Positions 11,243-23,857 of a stretch of 64,000 bases of DNA are shown here, in pieces. The notes beneath the pieces are model-generated. The model ran no database searches. It was not told where the DNA came from and saw only the letters and a list, made by a program, of their open reading frames with translations. Position 1 is the stretch's first letter, and every line of letters starts with the position of its first letter. The stretch is from the NCBI RefSeq assembly GCF_023856365.1, contig NC_064533.1:35822118-35886117 (forward strand). The letters are read 5' to 3'. A program made the translations under genes and the position numbers. Origin of the DNA: Brienomyrus brachyistius (lineage: Eukaryota; Chordata; Actinopteri; Osteoglossiformes; Mormyridae).

Positions 11243-13269
11243 GCAGGGAAGACTAGTGCCACTGTCACCTGTGCAGGTGACAGACTGTATTTCTACGTTA
11301 ATTACAGAAGACGTGCTATGATATTTCACACAGCACTTCCTAAACTTAGACACACCACATGTTTAGTAATATTTCTTGTGTTTATAGTATTCAGCTGTAC
11401 TGTATGTGTCGTTAAGAGCCAAAAGGATATTTATATTCTGTGATTGCGCTCTGCCTTCGGCGACAAATAAGAGCATGAGAGAAGACTGGAAAGAGATGTA
11501 CAGAGAGACACAAAGTGCATCAGTCCTTATCTGGCTCCATAGCTTGCTATCTGGCTCCGTGTTACATATTCAGTGGACAACAGGCTGTTCCCTCTAATTA
11601 TGAGTGACCTGGTAATGAATTCATAAGAGCCCATGCTAATTGGACATTTGAGCAGCCATTTCTGTTCCAGAATGGATAATGGAACCAATAGGAGAAGTCT
11701 ATTTTAATAATCTTTTTGAAAATACATGCACGTGTGTGCGTGCACGTGCACTTGTATGTATCGTGATTAGAACATGTCAGCGTTTGTAATAAAGTCATGA
11801 TGTTATCTGCTGTATTAAGATGAAGATGCTTCTGTTTTGCGCTCAGCTTGTATAACTGAAGATGCAGTGCTTATGATGCGTCTTCTCTTTCAAGGTTAGA
11901 GGCGAGTCTCACAGGTCTCAGGTGGTCCCAATCTTTATAGTCTGCAGAACTTGTTCTTTGACCAAAGAGCATATGAATGAGGACAAAGGGGTATAGGATA
12001 CTTGACCACTTTTGTCACAGTCACATGAAGCATGTCCGGACCTACACATCAAAGAGTAAGGAGAGAGGAATGCGAGCTTGCAGGTGTCGGGCCGCTTCTC
12101 TATCCCAGCTCCTTTGTGGCACTTCAGATGTCACCATCAAAACAAGCTCAGGGTTTTCTTCCATATTTATTCTCAGCGGCATTTTTGGAAAGACCAAAGA
12201 ATCTCTGTTGTTAGGTTTGCTTGAGCGTTCTTCACATACTCCATAGTTTAGGGCCTTACTATGGTTAGCGGGTGACATTTATTCCTCTGTTTGGCATCTG
12301 GTCACTTTACATTTGTTTGGGAACTTCTAGAAGAACATGTGAACATGGAAATGGATAGGAATTCTTTCGGTTATCCTTGAAACACTCACGTTATCTTCTA
12401 AATTTGTTGAAGGAAGATCTTAATGTTTTGTGGTTCAGTAATTGCGTCATTAGTGAAAAATGTTTGAAAGCAGGTTTAAATCCAATTAGTAAAATTTTGA
12501 ATTAGATAACTTATTCCTTTGAGTCCTTAAGTAGATGCCCAGTGGTATGAATGAATAGAAGTGAATACAATCTGCGAACGTCTTTGCATTCATGGTTCCG
12601 CAATGTCCTGAGTAATGTAATTTAAGATACCTTCCATATGCTGCATGTATTCCTAATTAGGAATGTGGAGCCAACTGCACACAAGCATGGCAATAAAGCA
12701 TGTTGATGCAATAATTAGCACAGCTGTGGGGGCCCATTGGCTGTCAAGGGCCAGTCTTTGAGAGCGAGAGACACTGGCATCATTCATCGTGTCCCCGCTT
12801 CACTGGCACACTGTCGGCCTCATGTTGCCATCGTCCTGCTCCTGCATGGCGGCTGATGCCGAGTACAGTTTGTATCTGAAGTGAGCGAAGGGTCTGTTGG
12901 AGTGTCGGGGCCTTATTGCTCCTTGGCAATTTTAGCTTATAACTATGTTATGGTGAAGTGTGTGCATTTGAAGTTAAAAGGGGCTGTTTGGGGCAGGCAG
13001 AACATCCATAAAGATTCCGCTGTCCCTCCCAACCTCTCAGCGCCTGTCTCCTGCGGCTGCTTTAGCTTTTGTCCTTAAGTATTCCGGCTCGCTCGCTCAC
13101 TCACTCACTCACTCGCTCTCTGGATATGGGCCATTTTTAACTGACATCACATGTGATGTTGTTTTGCAGCTGGGAAAGTACAGAGTGGCGGCAACTAAAC
13201 TGACGGTCTAATTGCCTTTAAATGTATTCAGTCGGCTTTCTCGAGGTCCTCCACTCTTAGTTGTTGTCA

Positions 13270-13296
13270 CCCCCCCCCCCCCCCCCCCCCCCCCCC
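13270..13296. repeat. Poly-C run, 27 bases
   Basis: An uninterrupted run of 27 C in the upstream intron, one of ten C or G runs of 13 or more in this window. Confidence 0.95.
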
Positions 13297-15330
13297 GTCC
13301 CTTTTTTAAAACCCCTCAACTTAGTGTCAGGATTCTCCACTCAAACAGCATCAGTCCTTAAATTAGGCTGAAAGTCAGCTGTATGATGGTTTACATTTTT
13401 ATCACACGTGGAACGTGCTTCACTTAATGCATCAGGTGAGCTCTCTCCCTGCCACAGTGCATGTACATAAGTTTACTGGCTACTGTAGATCAGTGACACT
13501 ACCATACTGTTAGTGCTTTATAAAATATGGGGTATTATTCAGGCTCCCCCCTCGCTTTGTGTGCGTATATCCATACGTATGCCCCCTCGCTAGTCGTATT
13601 GAAACCCTGAGTAGACGGCAAGCTTTGGTCTGGCTGGGATACATTACACAAGGTACATCTTTACTCGGGCTGGTGATTAATTCCCACAGAAATACAGCTG
13701 ATCGATTTCCTGCAGCCTTCCTCACCTTGCCTACTCATGGCTCGCAGTGCATTTTATGATTCAGGTAATCATTCATTTTGCCTGCAGCTGAATACTAATT
13801 TTAGTGTTGCAGGTGCTTGTTCTGACTCTTTGGGTGCGGTTTGGTTTTGTTGCTCTGGTGATGTGTTGAGCTGGATCAGGACTAGCAACACGATGAGGGC
13901 ACTAAGGACACTCTGTTCACTATCCATCTGGTGATTCCTACACCTGTGTGAGATGTCCGATGAGCCCTGCTTGTGATCTGCCTCTCCAGTGTGAATTCAG
14001 CCATCTACCCTTTCATCCTCTCTGTCTCACTTCAGCACCATGGATTATTTGTATATGTTCTCTGTGAATTCTGTCACGCATTTATGATGCTTTTTGTAGT
14101 GACACCTCAAGCCTGCACCAACCAAAGGCCATCCGTGCTGTCGTGTGGTCATTTTATTTATATATTTATTTGATATATCCAATTTCATTGCTATTTTTCT
14201 CTCAGCCAGGCTGGGCCACCTGCTTACAAATTAGCATGGTCTCTCTGCCTTACTGCTTAACATTTATTGCACTGATACAAAAAATTGAGACAAGTACTCT
14301 CTGGACACTGGGTAAATTGGGGGAGCAGAGAATGGCGCGGTCGAACAATTGAAGTCTGTGATAGGAAGGACTTGTTGATAGTCTGGAGCAGCAGATGAAT
14401 AAGCAGCAGTCACTGCTCTCCCCCTTCGCTCTCACTCCTGCTCCTCTTCTCCCTTCCTTCTCTCCCCTCTGCTCTCACTCCACTTTCCATAGCCTTTCTC
14501 CCAGCCTATACCTCCCACCTCTGACTGGTTCATACAACTAGTGCACAGTACTTCAAGATAAGAAAGAGCTTTTGTTAAAAGAAAAAAATGCCCATGTCCT
14601 TGTCTTAAGATTGTATCTTAAGATTGTATTGTGCACTATGAAGTGAAACTATGTCTTTCCTACAAACTCACTATGCATTCAAGGCAGCTTTAACAGCCCC
14701 CCCCCCCTGCCCCAGAGTGTACGAGGACCCCCTTTCCTGCAGTTGGTTTGTGTGTTCCCAAGACTAGAGCATTGAGTTTCTCTAGAGCATTCTACACTCA
14801 ATCGCACCCTGGTTTGTTGACCTGCTTTAATAAAGCCTTTGCCATACTCGTTTCTAATTAACAGCTGAAGCTGTAGATTCCCTTGACATATTAAGCAGAG
14901 TTGTCTTGAGGTAATCATATACTGTAATAGTTTATGACTCTCTCTTGGTTTATGTTTGGTTTCTTGCAGCTTCTTTATATCCGTAGTGATCCTGTTGCCG
15001 TTCACTCAATACTATTTCATTTCTGCTGACACTATTACTGAAGATTGGTTAGAAAAAAAAAATCAACTGCACATTTTATCTTAATGATACTTGGCCACTA
15101 GAATGGTTTTATGATGAACTGTAATATAAAGGTGAGACCAATGTTAAGTAGGATATTACCATCATAGTGTGATTATGCAAAAAAACAATGTCCAGGTTAC
15201 AATGTAATTGTCTCGATAAGGAAGGTGAGACATGGCTCATTTTTCTCTGTCAGTGATACGGTGTGTTGCGAAGGCTTCATTCTGAAAGAGTTCGCATGAA
15301 GGGCGCGTGACTACAGAGTCTATGCATGAG

Positions 15331-15358
15331 AGACACACTGAGTGTGTTCAGTGTGTCT
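15331..15358. other. Perfect 11-bp hairpin
   Basis: AGACACACTGA at 15331-15341 is the exact reverse complement of TCAGTGTGTCT at 15348-15358, with a 6-base loop. It lies about 265 bp upstream of an exon in the sense intron. No function can be read from the sequence. Confidence 0.6.
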
Positions 15359-15622
15359 GAGAAATATGGCTTCGTTTCTTAGGCCTCATTCCTTCAGTTG
15401 TAAACAGGAACATTTGATCGAAATGTTTTCCTTTGTCATGTGATGTCTTCTGTGTTACACACATTCTGCAAATAATTGCAATTCAACGCTTTTATCTTTT
15501 CTACAGAAATGTTTAATTTGTTGGCTTGTAATCTTTAAGTGCCTTGTTATTGCGATAGCATTACACGAGTGCTCTTTTCAGGCATTTGAAATCTCTGCCT
15601 TGCTCCGAATGTCTGTGTTCAG

Positions 15623-15739
15623 ATTTGGCAAGAAGAAAGAGGAGAAGGGGAAGCCTGAAGCCAAGGCTGCATTGCAGAAGCAGAAGTCGGAGCTTCTGAG
15701 TGAGAATGAGCTGGAGAAGATGAAGGATGAAAGGGAGAG
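15623..15739 (+). CDS. pard3b: pard3b-like exon: FGKKK basic segment
   Basis: This internal coding exon belongs to a PAR-3 family scaffold that acts at cell-cell junctions and cortical polarity sites. After the first base, which completes an Arg codon if the upstream exon ends in AG, it reads FGKKKEEKGKPEAKAALQKQ and ends MKDERER, with the last Arg split across the intron. This matches the (M)FRFGK...ERERI segment downstream of the PDZ domains in PARD3 and PARD3B. The acceptor is TCTGTGTTCAG and the donor AG|GTGAGG, leaving two bases of a codon that the next exon completes. An alternative acceptor 41 bp upstream (GCTCTTTTCAG, exon from 15582) would add 14 codons ending SVFR. The two imply different upstream phases, so only one can be in frame. 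The FRFGKKK continuity fits either. Confidence 0.85.
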
Positions 15740-16597
15740 GTGAGGCCGCATTTGTGTTCACACCTGTGTGACCCTGCCTGTGTGACCTTTGGTGGGCGGT
15801 GATTTTACCCCTGACAATTACCCCTGTTCCCTTTAGGATGACCTTATAAGCTAGAGTAGCCCTTCATAACACACAGTCCCTGTCCTGAAACCTGATCTCT
15901 CCTGGAGTGTCCTATCAGCAGTTTTATTGTGTTCAGAGGTTTCATTAGGACTCAGTTTTATTCTGCACCCTGGCTTCCTGCAGATAATGAAAGCGGGTAA
16001 CTCTGTCCCTCGGTCTGGGCAAACCTTTCAATTATCCCTTTCACTCCAATTATCCCATTTCATGCTTTTACCTTTGCTCACGCAGCTTAATTAAGTAATT
16101 AGCTAGATTAATTACTCCCCTTTGCTCTTTCGGGCTCCATAATGGGACTTTTAGCCCAGTGACTATGGAAGAAAATCGCAGGCAGTGAGGAAGTGGAGAC
16201 TCGGCACCTGCCAGTGCCGTATTCATCAGCACTCAGGGCTGGGGGGACTTAACATGCCTTTATCTGAGTGTCTCTCCCATTGCAGCCATACCTGCACATG
16301 TAAAAACTGTGTGCCAGTTGACTATGGAAGGAAGGTTGAATTTGCATAGGATCTACGTTGAAGTATGGGATAGGTACCAAGAGACCAGTTTTATTGTGTA
16401 GCGTTTTCCCACAACCCAGTACTGTGAAAGTAGTTGGAAAATGGATTGACATAATAAGAGCTGATTAATGTCTGGAATACAGTTTTGCAGTTTGGTGGGC
16501 ATTGGACGAATGCTCTCCTTCCCTCTCCTGATTCTATGCATTTTAATTTAGGCGCTGTGCTGAGCAGAGCTAATGGTTGTGTGATGTGTGTGATCAG
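15740..16597 (+). other. pard3b-like intron, 858 bp
   Basis: The donor is GTGAGG at 15740 and the acceptor GTGTGTGATCAG, ending at 16597. It contains an AT-rich patch with several TAAT cores (16087-16115). The frame of the following exon happens to be open back to about 16485, but that stretch shows no family resemblance. Confidence 0.8.
16087..16115. promoter_or_regulatory. TAAT-core cluster, possible intronic enhancer patch
   Basis: Within 30 bp the sequence contains TTAATTAAG, TAATTAG and TTAATTAC, that is, several homeodomain-type TAAT/ATTA cores. Similar TAATTA motifs flank it. Such patches are frequent in conserved fish introns, but AT-rich DNA produces them by chance too. This is a guess without conservation data. 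Confidence 0.2.
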
Positions 16598-16876
16598 GAT
16601 CGAGGCCAAACACCAGGAGCTGCGTGACCGTCAGGCTCGTGAGCGCTTCCACCTGCCTGATGTGGAGGACGACGACATGGACCCCAACTACGCGCGCATT
16701 AACACCTTCCGGGAGCCGCCGGGCCGCAGCCAGTCCCCGTACAAGGCCCGTACGCCGTCACCAAAGCTGCCGCCCCCCAACACCTCCCACAGCCGAGAGC
16801 CCTCCACGGAGGACCCCCTGGATGGGCTTTACGCAAAGGTCAACAAGCAGAGGTCTCCTCCACCAGCAGTCGACAG
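16598..16876 (+). CDS. pard3b: pard3b-like exon: EAKHQELRDRQARER and Pro/Ser linker
   Basis: This exon begins with one base that completes the split Arg, then reads IEAKHQELRDRQARERF, a charged helix shared by PARD3 and PARD3B. Next come an acidic stretch (DVEDDDMD) and PNYARINTFREPP, close to the PNYARV-FREP motif I recall for PARD3B. A Pro/Ser linker follows with proline-directed sites (RSQSP, RTPSP, QRSPPP). The later DPLDGLYAKVNK matches the conserved LYA(K/Q)V(N/K)K segment. The acceptor is TGTGTGATCAG and the donor AG|GTTAGA. The last codon is split (AG + C, Ser) and completed by the exon at 27762. Length 279 bp. No stop or frameshift. The other frames are shadows. Confidence 0.92.
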
Positions 16877-16954
16877 GTTAGAGAGAGTGAGAGGTGTATA
16901 CTGTATGTAACAAAATCAACATACTATCACAGCAATTTCCCCTGTGGTGTTCCA

Positions 16955-17289
16955 TTCACACACAGATATACACACAAACACGCTCAGATTAGGTACAATG
17001 TGTTTATGGATACTCTCCATTCATTTCTATGGGCTAATCCTAACTATAACAACCTTAAACCTCTACCCAGCCCTAACCATAACCAAAAGAATACAAGAAG
17101 TTTGGCTATTTTAGTTATTTGATTGCCTTCACAGACTTTATTAAAGCTGAGTTTCCCCTTGTGGGGACCGAAAAATTGTCTCCACAAGGTCAAAATAACA
17201 GGTTTTTATCACATTGTAGGGATATTGTATGATGTCACATTTTAGGGACATTTCATGCAGACACATTCTCACATAAATGCATTCTGATG
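16955..17289. mobile_element. Dispersed fish repeat flanking a CA array
   Basis: The sequence CATTCATTTCTATGGGCTAA, then a run of CCTAAC/CTAACCATAACC-like telomere-resembling words, then CCCTTGTGGGGACCG and CAGGTTTTTATCACATTG, resembles a repeat I recall as frequent in teleosts next to (CA)n tracts. I cannot name the family or find its ends. No terminal repeats or coding remnants are visible. Confidence 0.45.
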
Positions 17290-18170
17290 TGCACACACAG
17301 ATATACACACCCACACAAACGCATATACATATACACAAACACACGCGCTCAGACATACATACGCAGACACATTCATGCACACACATACACACAGATATAT
17401 ACATGCAGACACCGTCACACGCACACATACAAATATACACATTCATACAAACATACACACGGATAAACACACACAGATATACATACACACGGATATACAC
17501 ACGCAGAGACACACACGGATATACACACGCAGACACACACACGGATATACACACGCAGACACACACACGGATATACACATGCAGACACAGTCGCATACAT
17601 ACACACAGATATGCACATACATACACACGGATAAACATGCACAGACACACATACACATGGATATACACATGCAGACACATACACGGATAAACATGCGCAG
17701 ACACAGTCGCATACATACACACAGATATGCACATACATACACACGGATAAACACGCACAGACACACATACACATGGATATACACACGCAGACACATACAC
17801 GGATAAACATGCGCAGACACAGTCGCATACATACACACAGATATGCACATACATGCACACGCAGACACACATACACACGGAGATACACACGCAGACACAC
17901 ATACACACGGAGATACACACGCAGACACACACGCAGACACACGGAGATACACACGCAGACACACACGCATACACACGGAGATACACACGCAGACACACAT
18001 ACACGCATACACACGGAGATACACACGCAGACACACATACACGCATACACACGGAGATACACACGCAGACACACATACACACGCAGACACAGTCGCATAC
18101 ATACACACAGATATGCACATACATGCACACGGAGATACACACGCAGACACATACATGGATAAACACATCG
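17290..18170. repeat. CA-rich complex minisatellite, about 0.9 kb
   Basis: The plus strand consists of variants of ACACACGCAGACACACATAC and ACACGGATATACACACGCAG, with mixed 24-30 bp and larger higher-order periods. For example, blocks starting CAGTCGCATACATACACACAG recur at about 17588, 17707, 17820 and 18089. With almost no T-starting stop words on either strand, several frames are open for 120-340 codons: Thr/His-rich on plus, Cys/Val-rich on minus. These are artefacts, not genes. Confidence 0.93.
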
Positions 18171-18869
18171 GACAGTGGAATGAAACTGGAGGATCCACAG
18201 AAAAGCCAAGATCACACACTGGCTGACCATGCAAACTCCATCCACACCAAGCGACCCACCGCGCCAGGCTAGCCTGATGTGCTGTGTTAATATCGACATG
18301 CGGTTCACACATTGCCAGGACTGCGATAGTCTGTTAGGTTCAAACCATTAATAAGTTGCACTAAAACATTTTTACTCAGTCATAAGAAACCAAACTTTGA
18401 AAGCTTTGTAATTTTAATGATGGTCCCTTTTCAACATTTTGCAGTGTTTACACTGATTTAGTTTTTTTTAAAACAACACTGCTCTTGCGTGAGCTCTGCA
18501 TGCACTCTCCCGGACAATGATAATCATTCTCGTCCTTGCGGTTGTTAGACAACGTGGCGTGTTTGTGAGAAATTAAACAAAAATCAGTGAAGAGGGGAAA
18601 AGCAGAAAAAAACTGGTCACGAAAAAGCCATTTGTCTTCCACTCTATGGAAATATTTTTGGGTTCCACAGAGATGATATTGAGCAAAAGCAAGTGATTTG
18701 TCGGTACTGCTTTGTGTCTTTTGGCAGTCATGACAACAGCATCAATTTAGCTGACAGACTGTGTTAGTAGATGTTTAGTTATGTAGTTCATTTTCAAACC
18801 CTTAATATGGCAAGAACTTGTAATATTGCAATGTGAACTTTTCCGTTCAGCCCTAAGACTCATCTTGGC

Positions 18870-18870
<1 letters not shown>

Positions 18871-18904
<34 letters not shown>
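18871..18904. repeat. (AAT)n microsatellite
   Basis: About 11 perfect TAA/AAT trinucleotides in intron sequence. Confidence 0.95.
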
Positions 18905-18905
<1 letters not shown>

Positions 18906-19978
18906 GTTATGTGCTGTATTAAGCGTTGGGCCTAATCTTCATTTTAGCAATGAATAGATTTCTGTATGTTAAAATAATCTATTCAATTAAGCAAAATAAT
19001 TTAAGTCAAAGTGGTGACAACACTGACACTGCGTTTTCCTTCACTTTTAATGTGAAGTGCTTCCCTAGAACTGATACTCTCACTCTTTGTTTACACCCTC
19101 ATCCTCTATATGCCATCTTCCACCATTTTGTGAGTAACCAAGAAGGACATTTTTAATTGATGCTTTTTTAATAATCACGTAATCGTGACGGCTCTAATTT
19201 CACACACTTAGACACACACATTGAGCCACATTCACACAGGCAGACACACGTGAAAACAGACCACATTCTCTGCCACTGAGGTCTTTAATGAATTTGTTGT
19301 GTAATCTGATATATCCACTATCATGCGTATTTTCTTTGGGGTTTTTTTCTGCAGCGTTAATATTTTCCTTCTCCCACATTAAGTGAACAGAAACACGCCC
19401 TGCTGAGTCGTTCATCACACACCGCAGCAGCGCTTCCCTCCCTGAATCTCTATGACACCCCCGTTCCTGTTGCTGCCTTTGATTAAAGAGGCGATTAGTT
19501 CGGGATGCACTCCATGACAAACACAAACCGCATCCCTTACGTCTTTAATTAAAATCTTGTAAAATTGAATATTTCTAGCTTAATGTCTCTGCCTCTGCCC
19601 CCCTCCCCCCCTCTTCCTTTAATGAATACGGAACCCCTCCCAGAAGACAGGAGAATGGTACATTATCCCATGGGGGCAGTGCCTACACTCCAGAACCAGG
19701 CAACAAACAGGAACATAATGAACTGTGCTTAAATGTTAAGTTTCTCAGAGGTTCCATACAGCAACTGCACCACCTTAAGGAAAGTTCACTTTATTCTCGA
19801 TGGGAAACTTAAACTAGGCTTTGTATGTTATAAACAGGTATAAGCATTAATCAAGGACAGTGTGGTTCCAGATGGAACCATACTGCTTTGTGTTTTGTTA
19901 GCAAAGTGAGCCTGCTGCCAGGGTACATCGATGGTATTAGGCAAGATAATCTCCAACTCTTCTTTATATTTTGCTAGC

Positions 19979-20000
19979 GGGGGGGGGGGGGGGGGGGGGG
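19979..20000. repeat. Poly-G run, 22 bases
   Basis: An uninterrupted run of 22 G on the plus strand within the 10.9-kb intron. Confidence 0.95.
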
Positions 20001-20583
20001 TTTCTATATGCATATAAATAACAAAAGGAGAGTTAATCTGAAGGTTATGTATCTATACAGTATAAGGTGTTGCTGTCCTACTAGCGATCTGAGTAGCTAG
20101 CATGAAAGGCAAGCCTTGTACATTATTATACTGTTGCACATGTTTATGAAACATGCATTGACTCATATGCAGTTAAGTAGAGGAACGATGTCTATACGGC
20201 ATAAATATCTCTTTGGCTTATATGCAAGTTTTTCCCCTGACATCTTTACGTTTTGTGTGGCTAAGCACGCCTTAACGCCCAGTCTGTGGAGATATGCACT
20301 TCATACTTGACTCATCTAGCTCACGTGCTTCGTTTTGGAAGTGCTAGTTTTTAGTGGTGTGAGGAAAACTGAGTTGAATTGGAAATCCGGTCCTTACATG
20401 TACCATACGGCTGCATCGATTCAGATTTAGAAGGAAATTGGCCAGGAGCTGGTAAAGCTGTCACGAATCAGTACACAGACACATACTCATCATATCGCTG
20501 TAATATTTCTTCATGTTTTTTGAATGATCTAGTACAGTGTCAGATGGTTTTTGCGGTGCAACATAAATATAGTGACTTATATT

Positions 20584-20597
20584 GGGGGGGGGGGGGG
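20584..20597. repeat. Poly-G run, 14 bases
   Basis: An uninterrupted run of 14 G on the plus strand. Confidence 0.95.
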
Positions 20598-21066
20598 ATT
20601 TTTGATTATTTCTACTTTAAATGTAGGATTCAATGCATGTTTATTGATTTAAATGGTATCCAAACAGAGCTGCACTGAATCACTACATGTTTCAGTGTTT
20701 CTGGTATCGTAGACAATGTATGTAGATGCTTATCATGTTGTGTGAGGGAGAGAAACATCTCCACTGCAATAAATGTGAACAAGGTTACAAGAAGATGGCT
20801 AACAAGAGTACTGATGAAATTTCAGGTCCTGAACATGAGAAAATCTTTAAGAACAAAGCTTGATCCTGTAAAGCCTTTTGAATACAATGGTTTGGCGTAT
20901 CTTTTGAATGGTCTGCCCTCAAACGTTTTTATCGGCACTCTTATTATTACAGATTTTGCATAAGGAGCGATTTATAGCAGACACGCTATGCATGAATATA
21001 CTAGACAGCCTACTTGGGCTTGTTTATAATGTGTATCAATATTCTGTTCTAATTAGAATTTCAGTG

Positions 21067-21080
21067 CCCCCCCCCCCCCC
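21067..21080. repeat. Poly-C run, 14 bases
   Basis: An uninterrupted run of 14 C on the plus strand. Confidence 0.95.
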
Positions 21081-23460
21081 AAACAATAACCAGATCTGAA
21101 AACCACGTGGATAATTATTGACACAGTAATGAAATGTACAGGTGTCCTGTCTAGGTTCTACACAGTCTAATACCACATGTTCCCCAACATGGTCTCCGAG
21201 GGCCCTGACTGAATAAACATTTATTGAAAACGGATAAGTGGATTGAATGCAGTCAATCCATGGATAGGTCATCTTTCATTTCATGTTTAAAGATCCGTAA
21301 ATCTGTTTTATTGCGATACTTTTTGCTGAGTCTCATTTTCCCCACCAGTATCTGTCAGTGGGATGCTTTCTGTGATGCTGTAATGTTTCAGCAGCACTGG
21401 CTTAAAACAGCAATATTAGCAGCCTGCAGTTTTAGCTTCGTCATGGGAGACGTCTGCAAAACGAGAACAGAGGATAGACTGTGATTTAAAGCTGGCCATC
21501 GAGGATCACTAAGGAGGCACAGTCATTTAGAGAGCGAGGCAATTAAAACCGATCCTGCCACACACTAGATCTACACAGGCCACTCAATGAACGTCTCGTC
21601 TCCCTCTGAGTTTAGCAGGATAGTTAATCACTGGGACGTCCCTGTCTGCCTTCCAATTGCCACAGTTGATTGGCCTTACTGGCCTTTATTCGAGATGGTA
21701 CTTAATACATTGCAAATGACTAATATGCGTTAACTAGCCTAAAGTGCTCTGAGAAAGACTTTATTTCCCTAGGAGGAACTGACAGGGTCTTCATGCTGCT
21801 AGCAGTAATGAATGCTGAGTCAGAGAGTTGGTGTGGCCGAATATTGCTACTAATGCTGGGATGTTTTCCCACCATTGCTACATGGTGTAAGGCTTGCAGT
21901 ACCACCACCATAGGATAGTACTTAGTAGTGGAGGAACTGACAGAGATGCAGCCACCTGTTACAACCCTTCAGGTAGGCTTGCCAGTGAAATTGTTGAGGG
22001 CCCCCCCAAGATGTCAGACTTATTTCAAATAACTGTATGCCGTGCTATGCCCCCTGTACAGTATAAAGAACTAGGTATCTGTCTAGCCTAAATCCAAGTG
22101 TCCCTTTCTGCCAGGCACTCCCAACACCACAGTGTTCACTCCCCTTCCTGCTGGGCCTTGATGCAAGGGCCTCGTTGACCTTGTTCATCCCACGAACACC
22201 TCTGTCCTGGTAGCGAGTGGGGTTAAGTAGCATCTGTGAGGCGAGGAGGGGGATAAAAGGAGGAAACCCTTGAGCCAGGCCAGGCTCTGGGCCCAGCAGC
22301 ACCATGGCCTCCCTGTCCCGCCGCTGAAGGGCCTTGGAGCCAAGAGTGACTCATTCAGCCTTGAAGAGGACCGCTCCATTCAGCTCCAAGAGTTACTATA
22401 ACAACCACGACCTCCCCAGGCGCTCCAGCCAATAAAAAATAATTATTGTTTTCTGAGAGCGCAGGAAGCAGGAGAAAGGAGAGCGGGAGTGTGCAGGGAT
22501 GGAGATGCGTGCCTGCTGGGCTGCCCCGGCTCCCCTCACAGTAATTACTCCTGTGATTAAACCCGGGCAACAGGCTGAAGCCTGCAGTGGCTCCTCAGCC
22601 AGCAGGATGTCCCAATCGCTCTACTACCTGTGGGTAACTCATGTTCACTAGATCCATTCTTAAACATCAGGAGGGAGAGTGTAATTAGAAAGGAGAAAAT
22701 CCAGCCTTACCATTAAAAAATGTGTAACATTTAAAAAAAAAAAATCAGTTGTTCCTCTTCGCCCGTTTGCTACTGCTTTACATTCATTGCCTTTCCGTGA
22801 AAATAATGATATAAATCAGCAGAGAGATGAGAAAAGCTTTTAGTGTGGCTCGGGTGAGCGGCTGGAGTGCTTTTCTCTCTCTTCATTAATCAGCAGTCCT
22901 CGGGCTTCGTTGCATTTTTCCAGGAAGCTGCTGCAGCCATTTCAGAGGATGGCAAGCAGCTCTGCTTAATTGTTCTCACACGCATCCACCCCATGCCCCC
23001 ACCCCTCTTCAGCCAGTTGTAAGACAGGAATGTATGCATGACATTTGCTCCTGAGAGAGCACAGACTCGCAGGAAGAGGAGAAGCCCTGGTTGATGTCCC
23101 TGTGGCAGAGGGTGTGACGGCACGGTCTGTCTTTAACCCTTTCAGCAACGTGACATTGTTACATTTTGCGCAGGCGAGCGGAGCGGCAAATCTCCATCTC
23201 GGCTCAGATGCACCCGAGCATGTCCCTGCAGAGTTCTCTGTGTTGTACAAGGATGTACAGTCGTTGTGCTTCACCTAGTATCACTCCCAGCATGTATCCA
23301 TGTTGTAATGCTTAATTTGGCGTAGTTGAAACTGCTATGAAAGGCTCACTAAAATAGAAAGAAGTGTAATAGTTTCACAATTGAGATTTTTAGCATTTAG
23401 CGATTTAAAGCATTTTAAGCAAGTCCTGCTCATGCCACACAAACTACGACCAGAACATGG

Positions 23461-23476
23461 TGTGTGTGTGTGTGTG
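23461..23476. repeat. (TG)8 microsatellite
   Basis: Eight perfect TG dinucleotides. Confidence 0.9.
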
Positions 23477-23842
23477 TCTGCTTATTGGTTCTGGTGTGGA
23501 TCCTGCGTGTAGGATCTGTGTATATTCAATCTAGGTACTGACACATGCAATGTTTTCCCGCAATCCATGCAGACGGTCAGCCAAAATAATGTTATGCCAA
23601 CCAAAGTCATTTTCATTATTTCCCAAATTGCAAATGGCGTTTGAAAAGAGGTGTCATCCCCGTTTAATACCGCTGAGGAGCCAGCTGTCAGAATTGGCCG
23701 TCTCGTGTTGTCAGATTCAATTTGATAAAATGTCACCCAACTGGGGACATTTTGTTGCGGAAGGTGAGTAAACCAGGAGGGAGCAGCGAAGGAAATGGCG
23801 GGAAGGACGGAGAGCGGCTGCTGCCATGTGACACGCTGTCGT

Positions 23843-23857
23843 CCCCCCCCCCCCCCC
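23843..23857. repeat. Poly-C run, 15 bases
   Basis: A run of 15 C ending in GGGCCGC. Confidence 0.95.

Larger units (their letters stand above)
1..15622 (+). other. Upstream intron of the pard3b-like gene (partial)
   Basis: I see no exon here that fits the PAR-3 family, so I read the stretch as intron continuing from beyond base 1. The preceding coding part (lysine-rich linker and PDZ domains) should lie off the left edge. It holds poly-C runs, three minisatellite blocks, two minus-strand SINEs and microsatellites, all listed separately. The open frames in it are short, or are repeat artefacts. A small exon lacking obvious similarity could be missed. Confidence 0.6.

Noticed and set aside
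17141..18312. Minus-strand Cys/Val-rich frames up to 341 codons and plus-strand Thr/His-rich frames
   Set aside because: They are direct translations of the CA-rich array, open in several frames at once, as low-complexity DNA gives.
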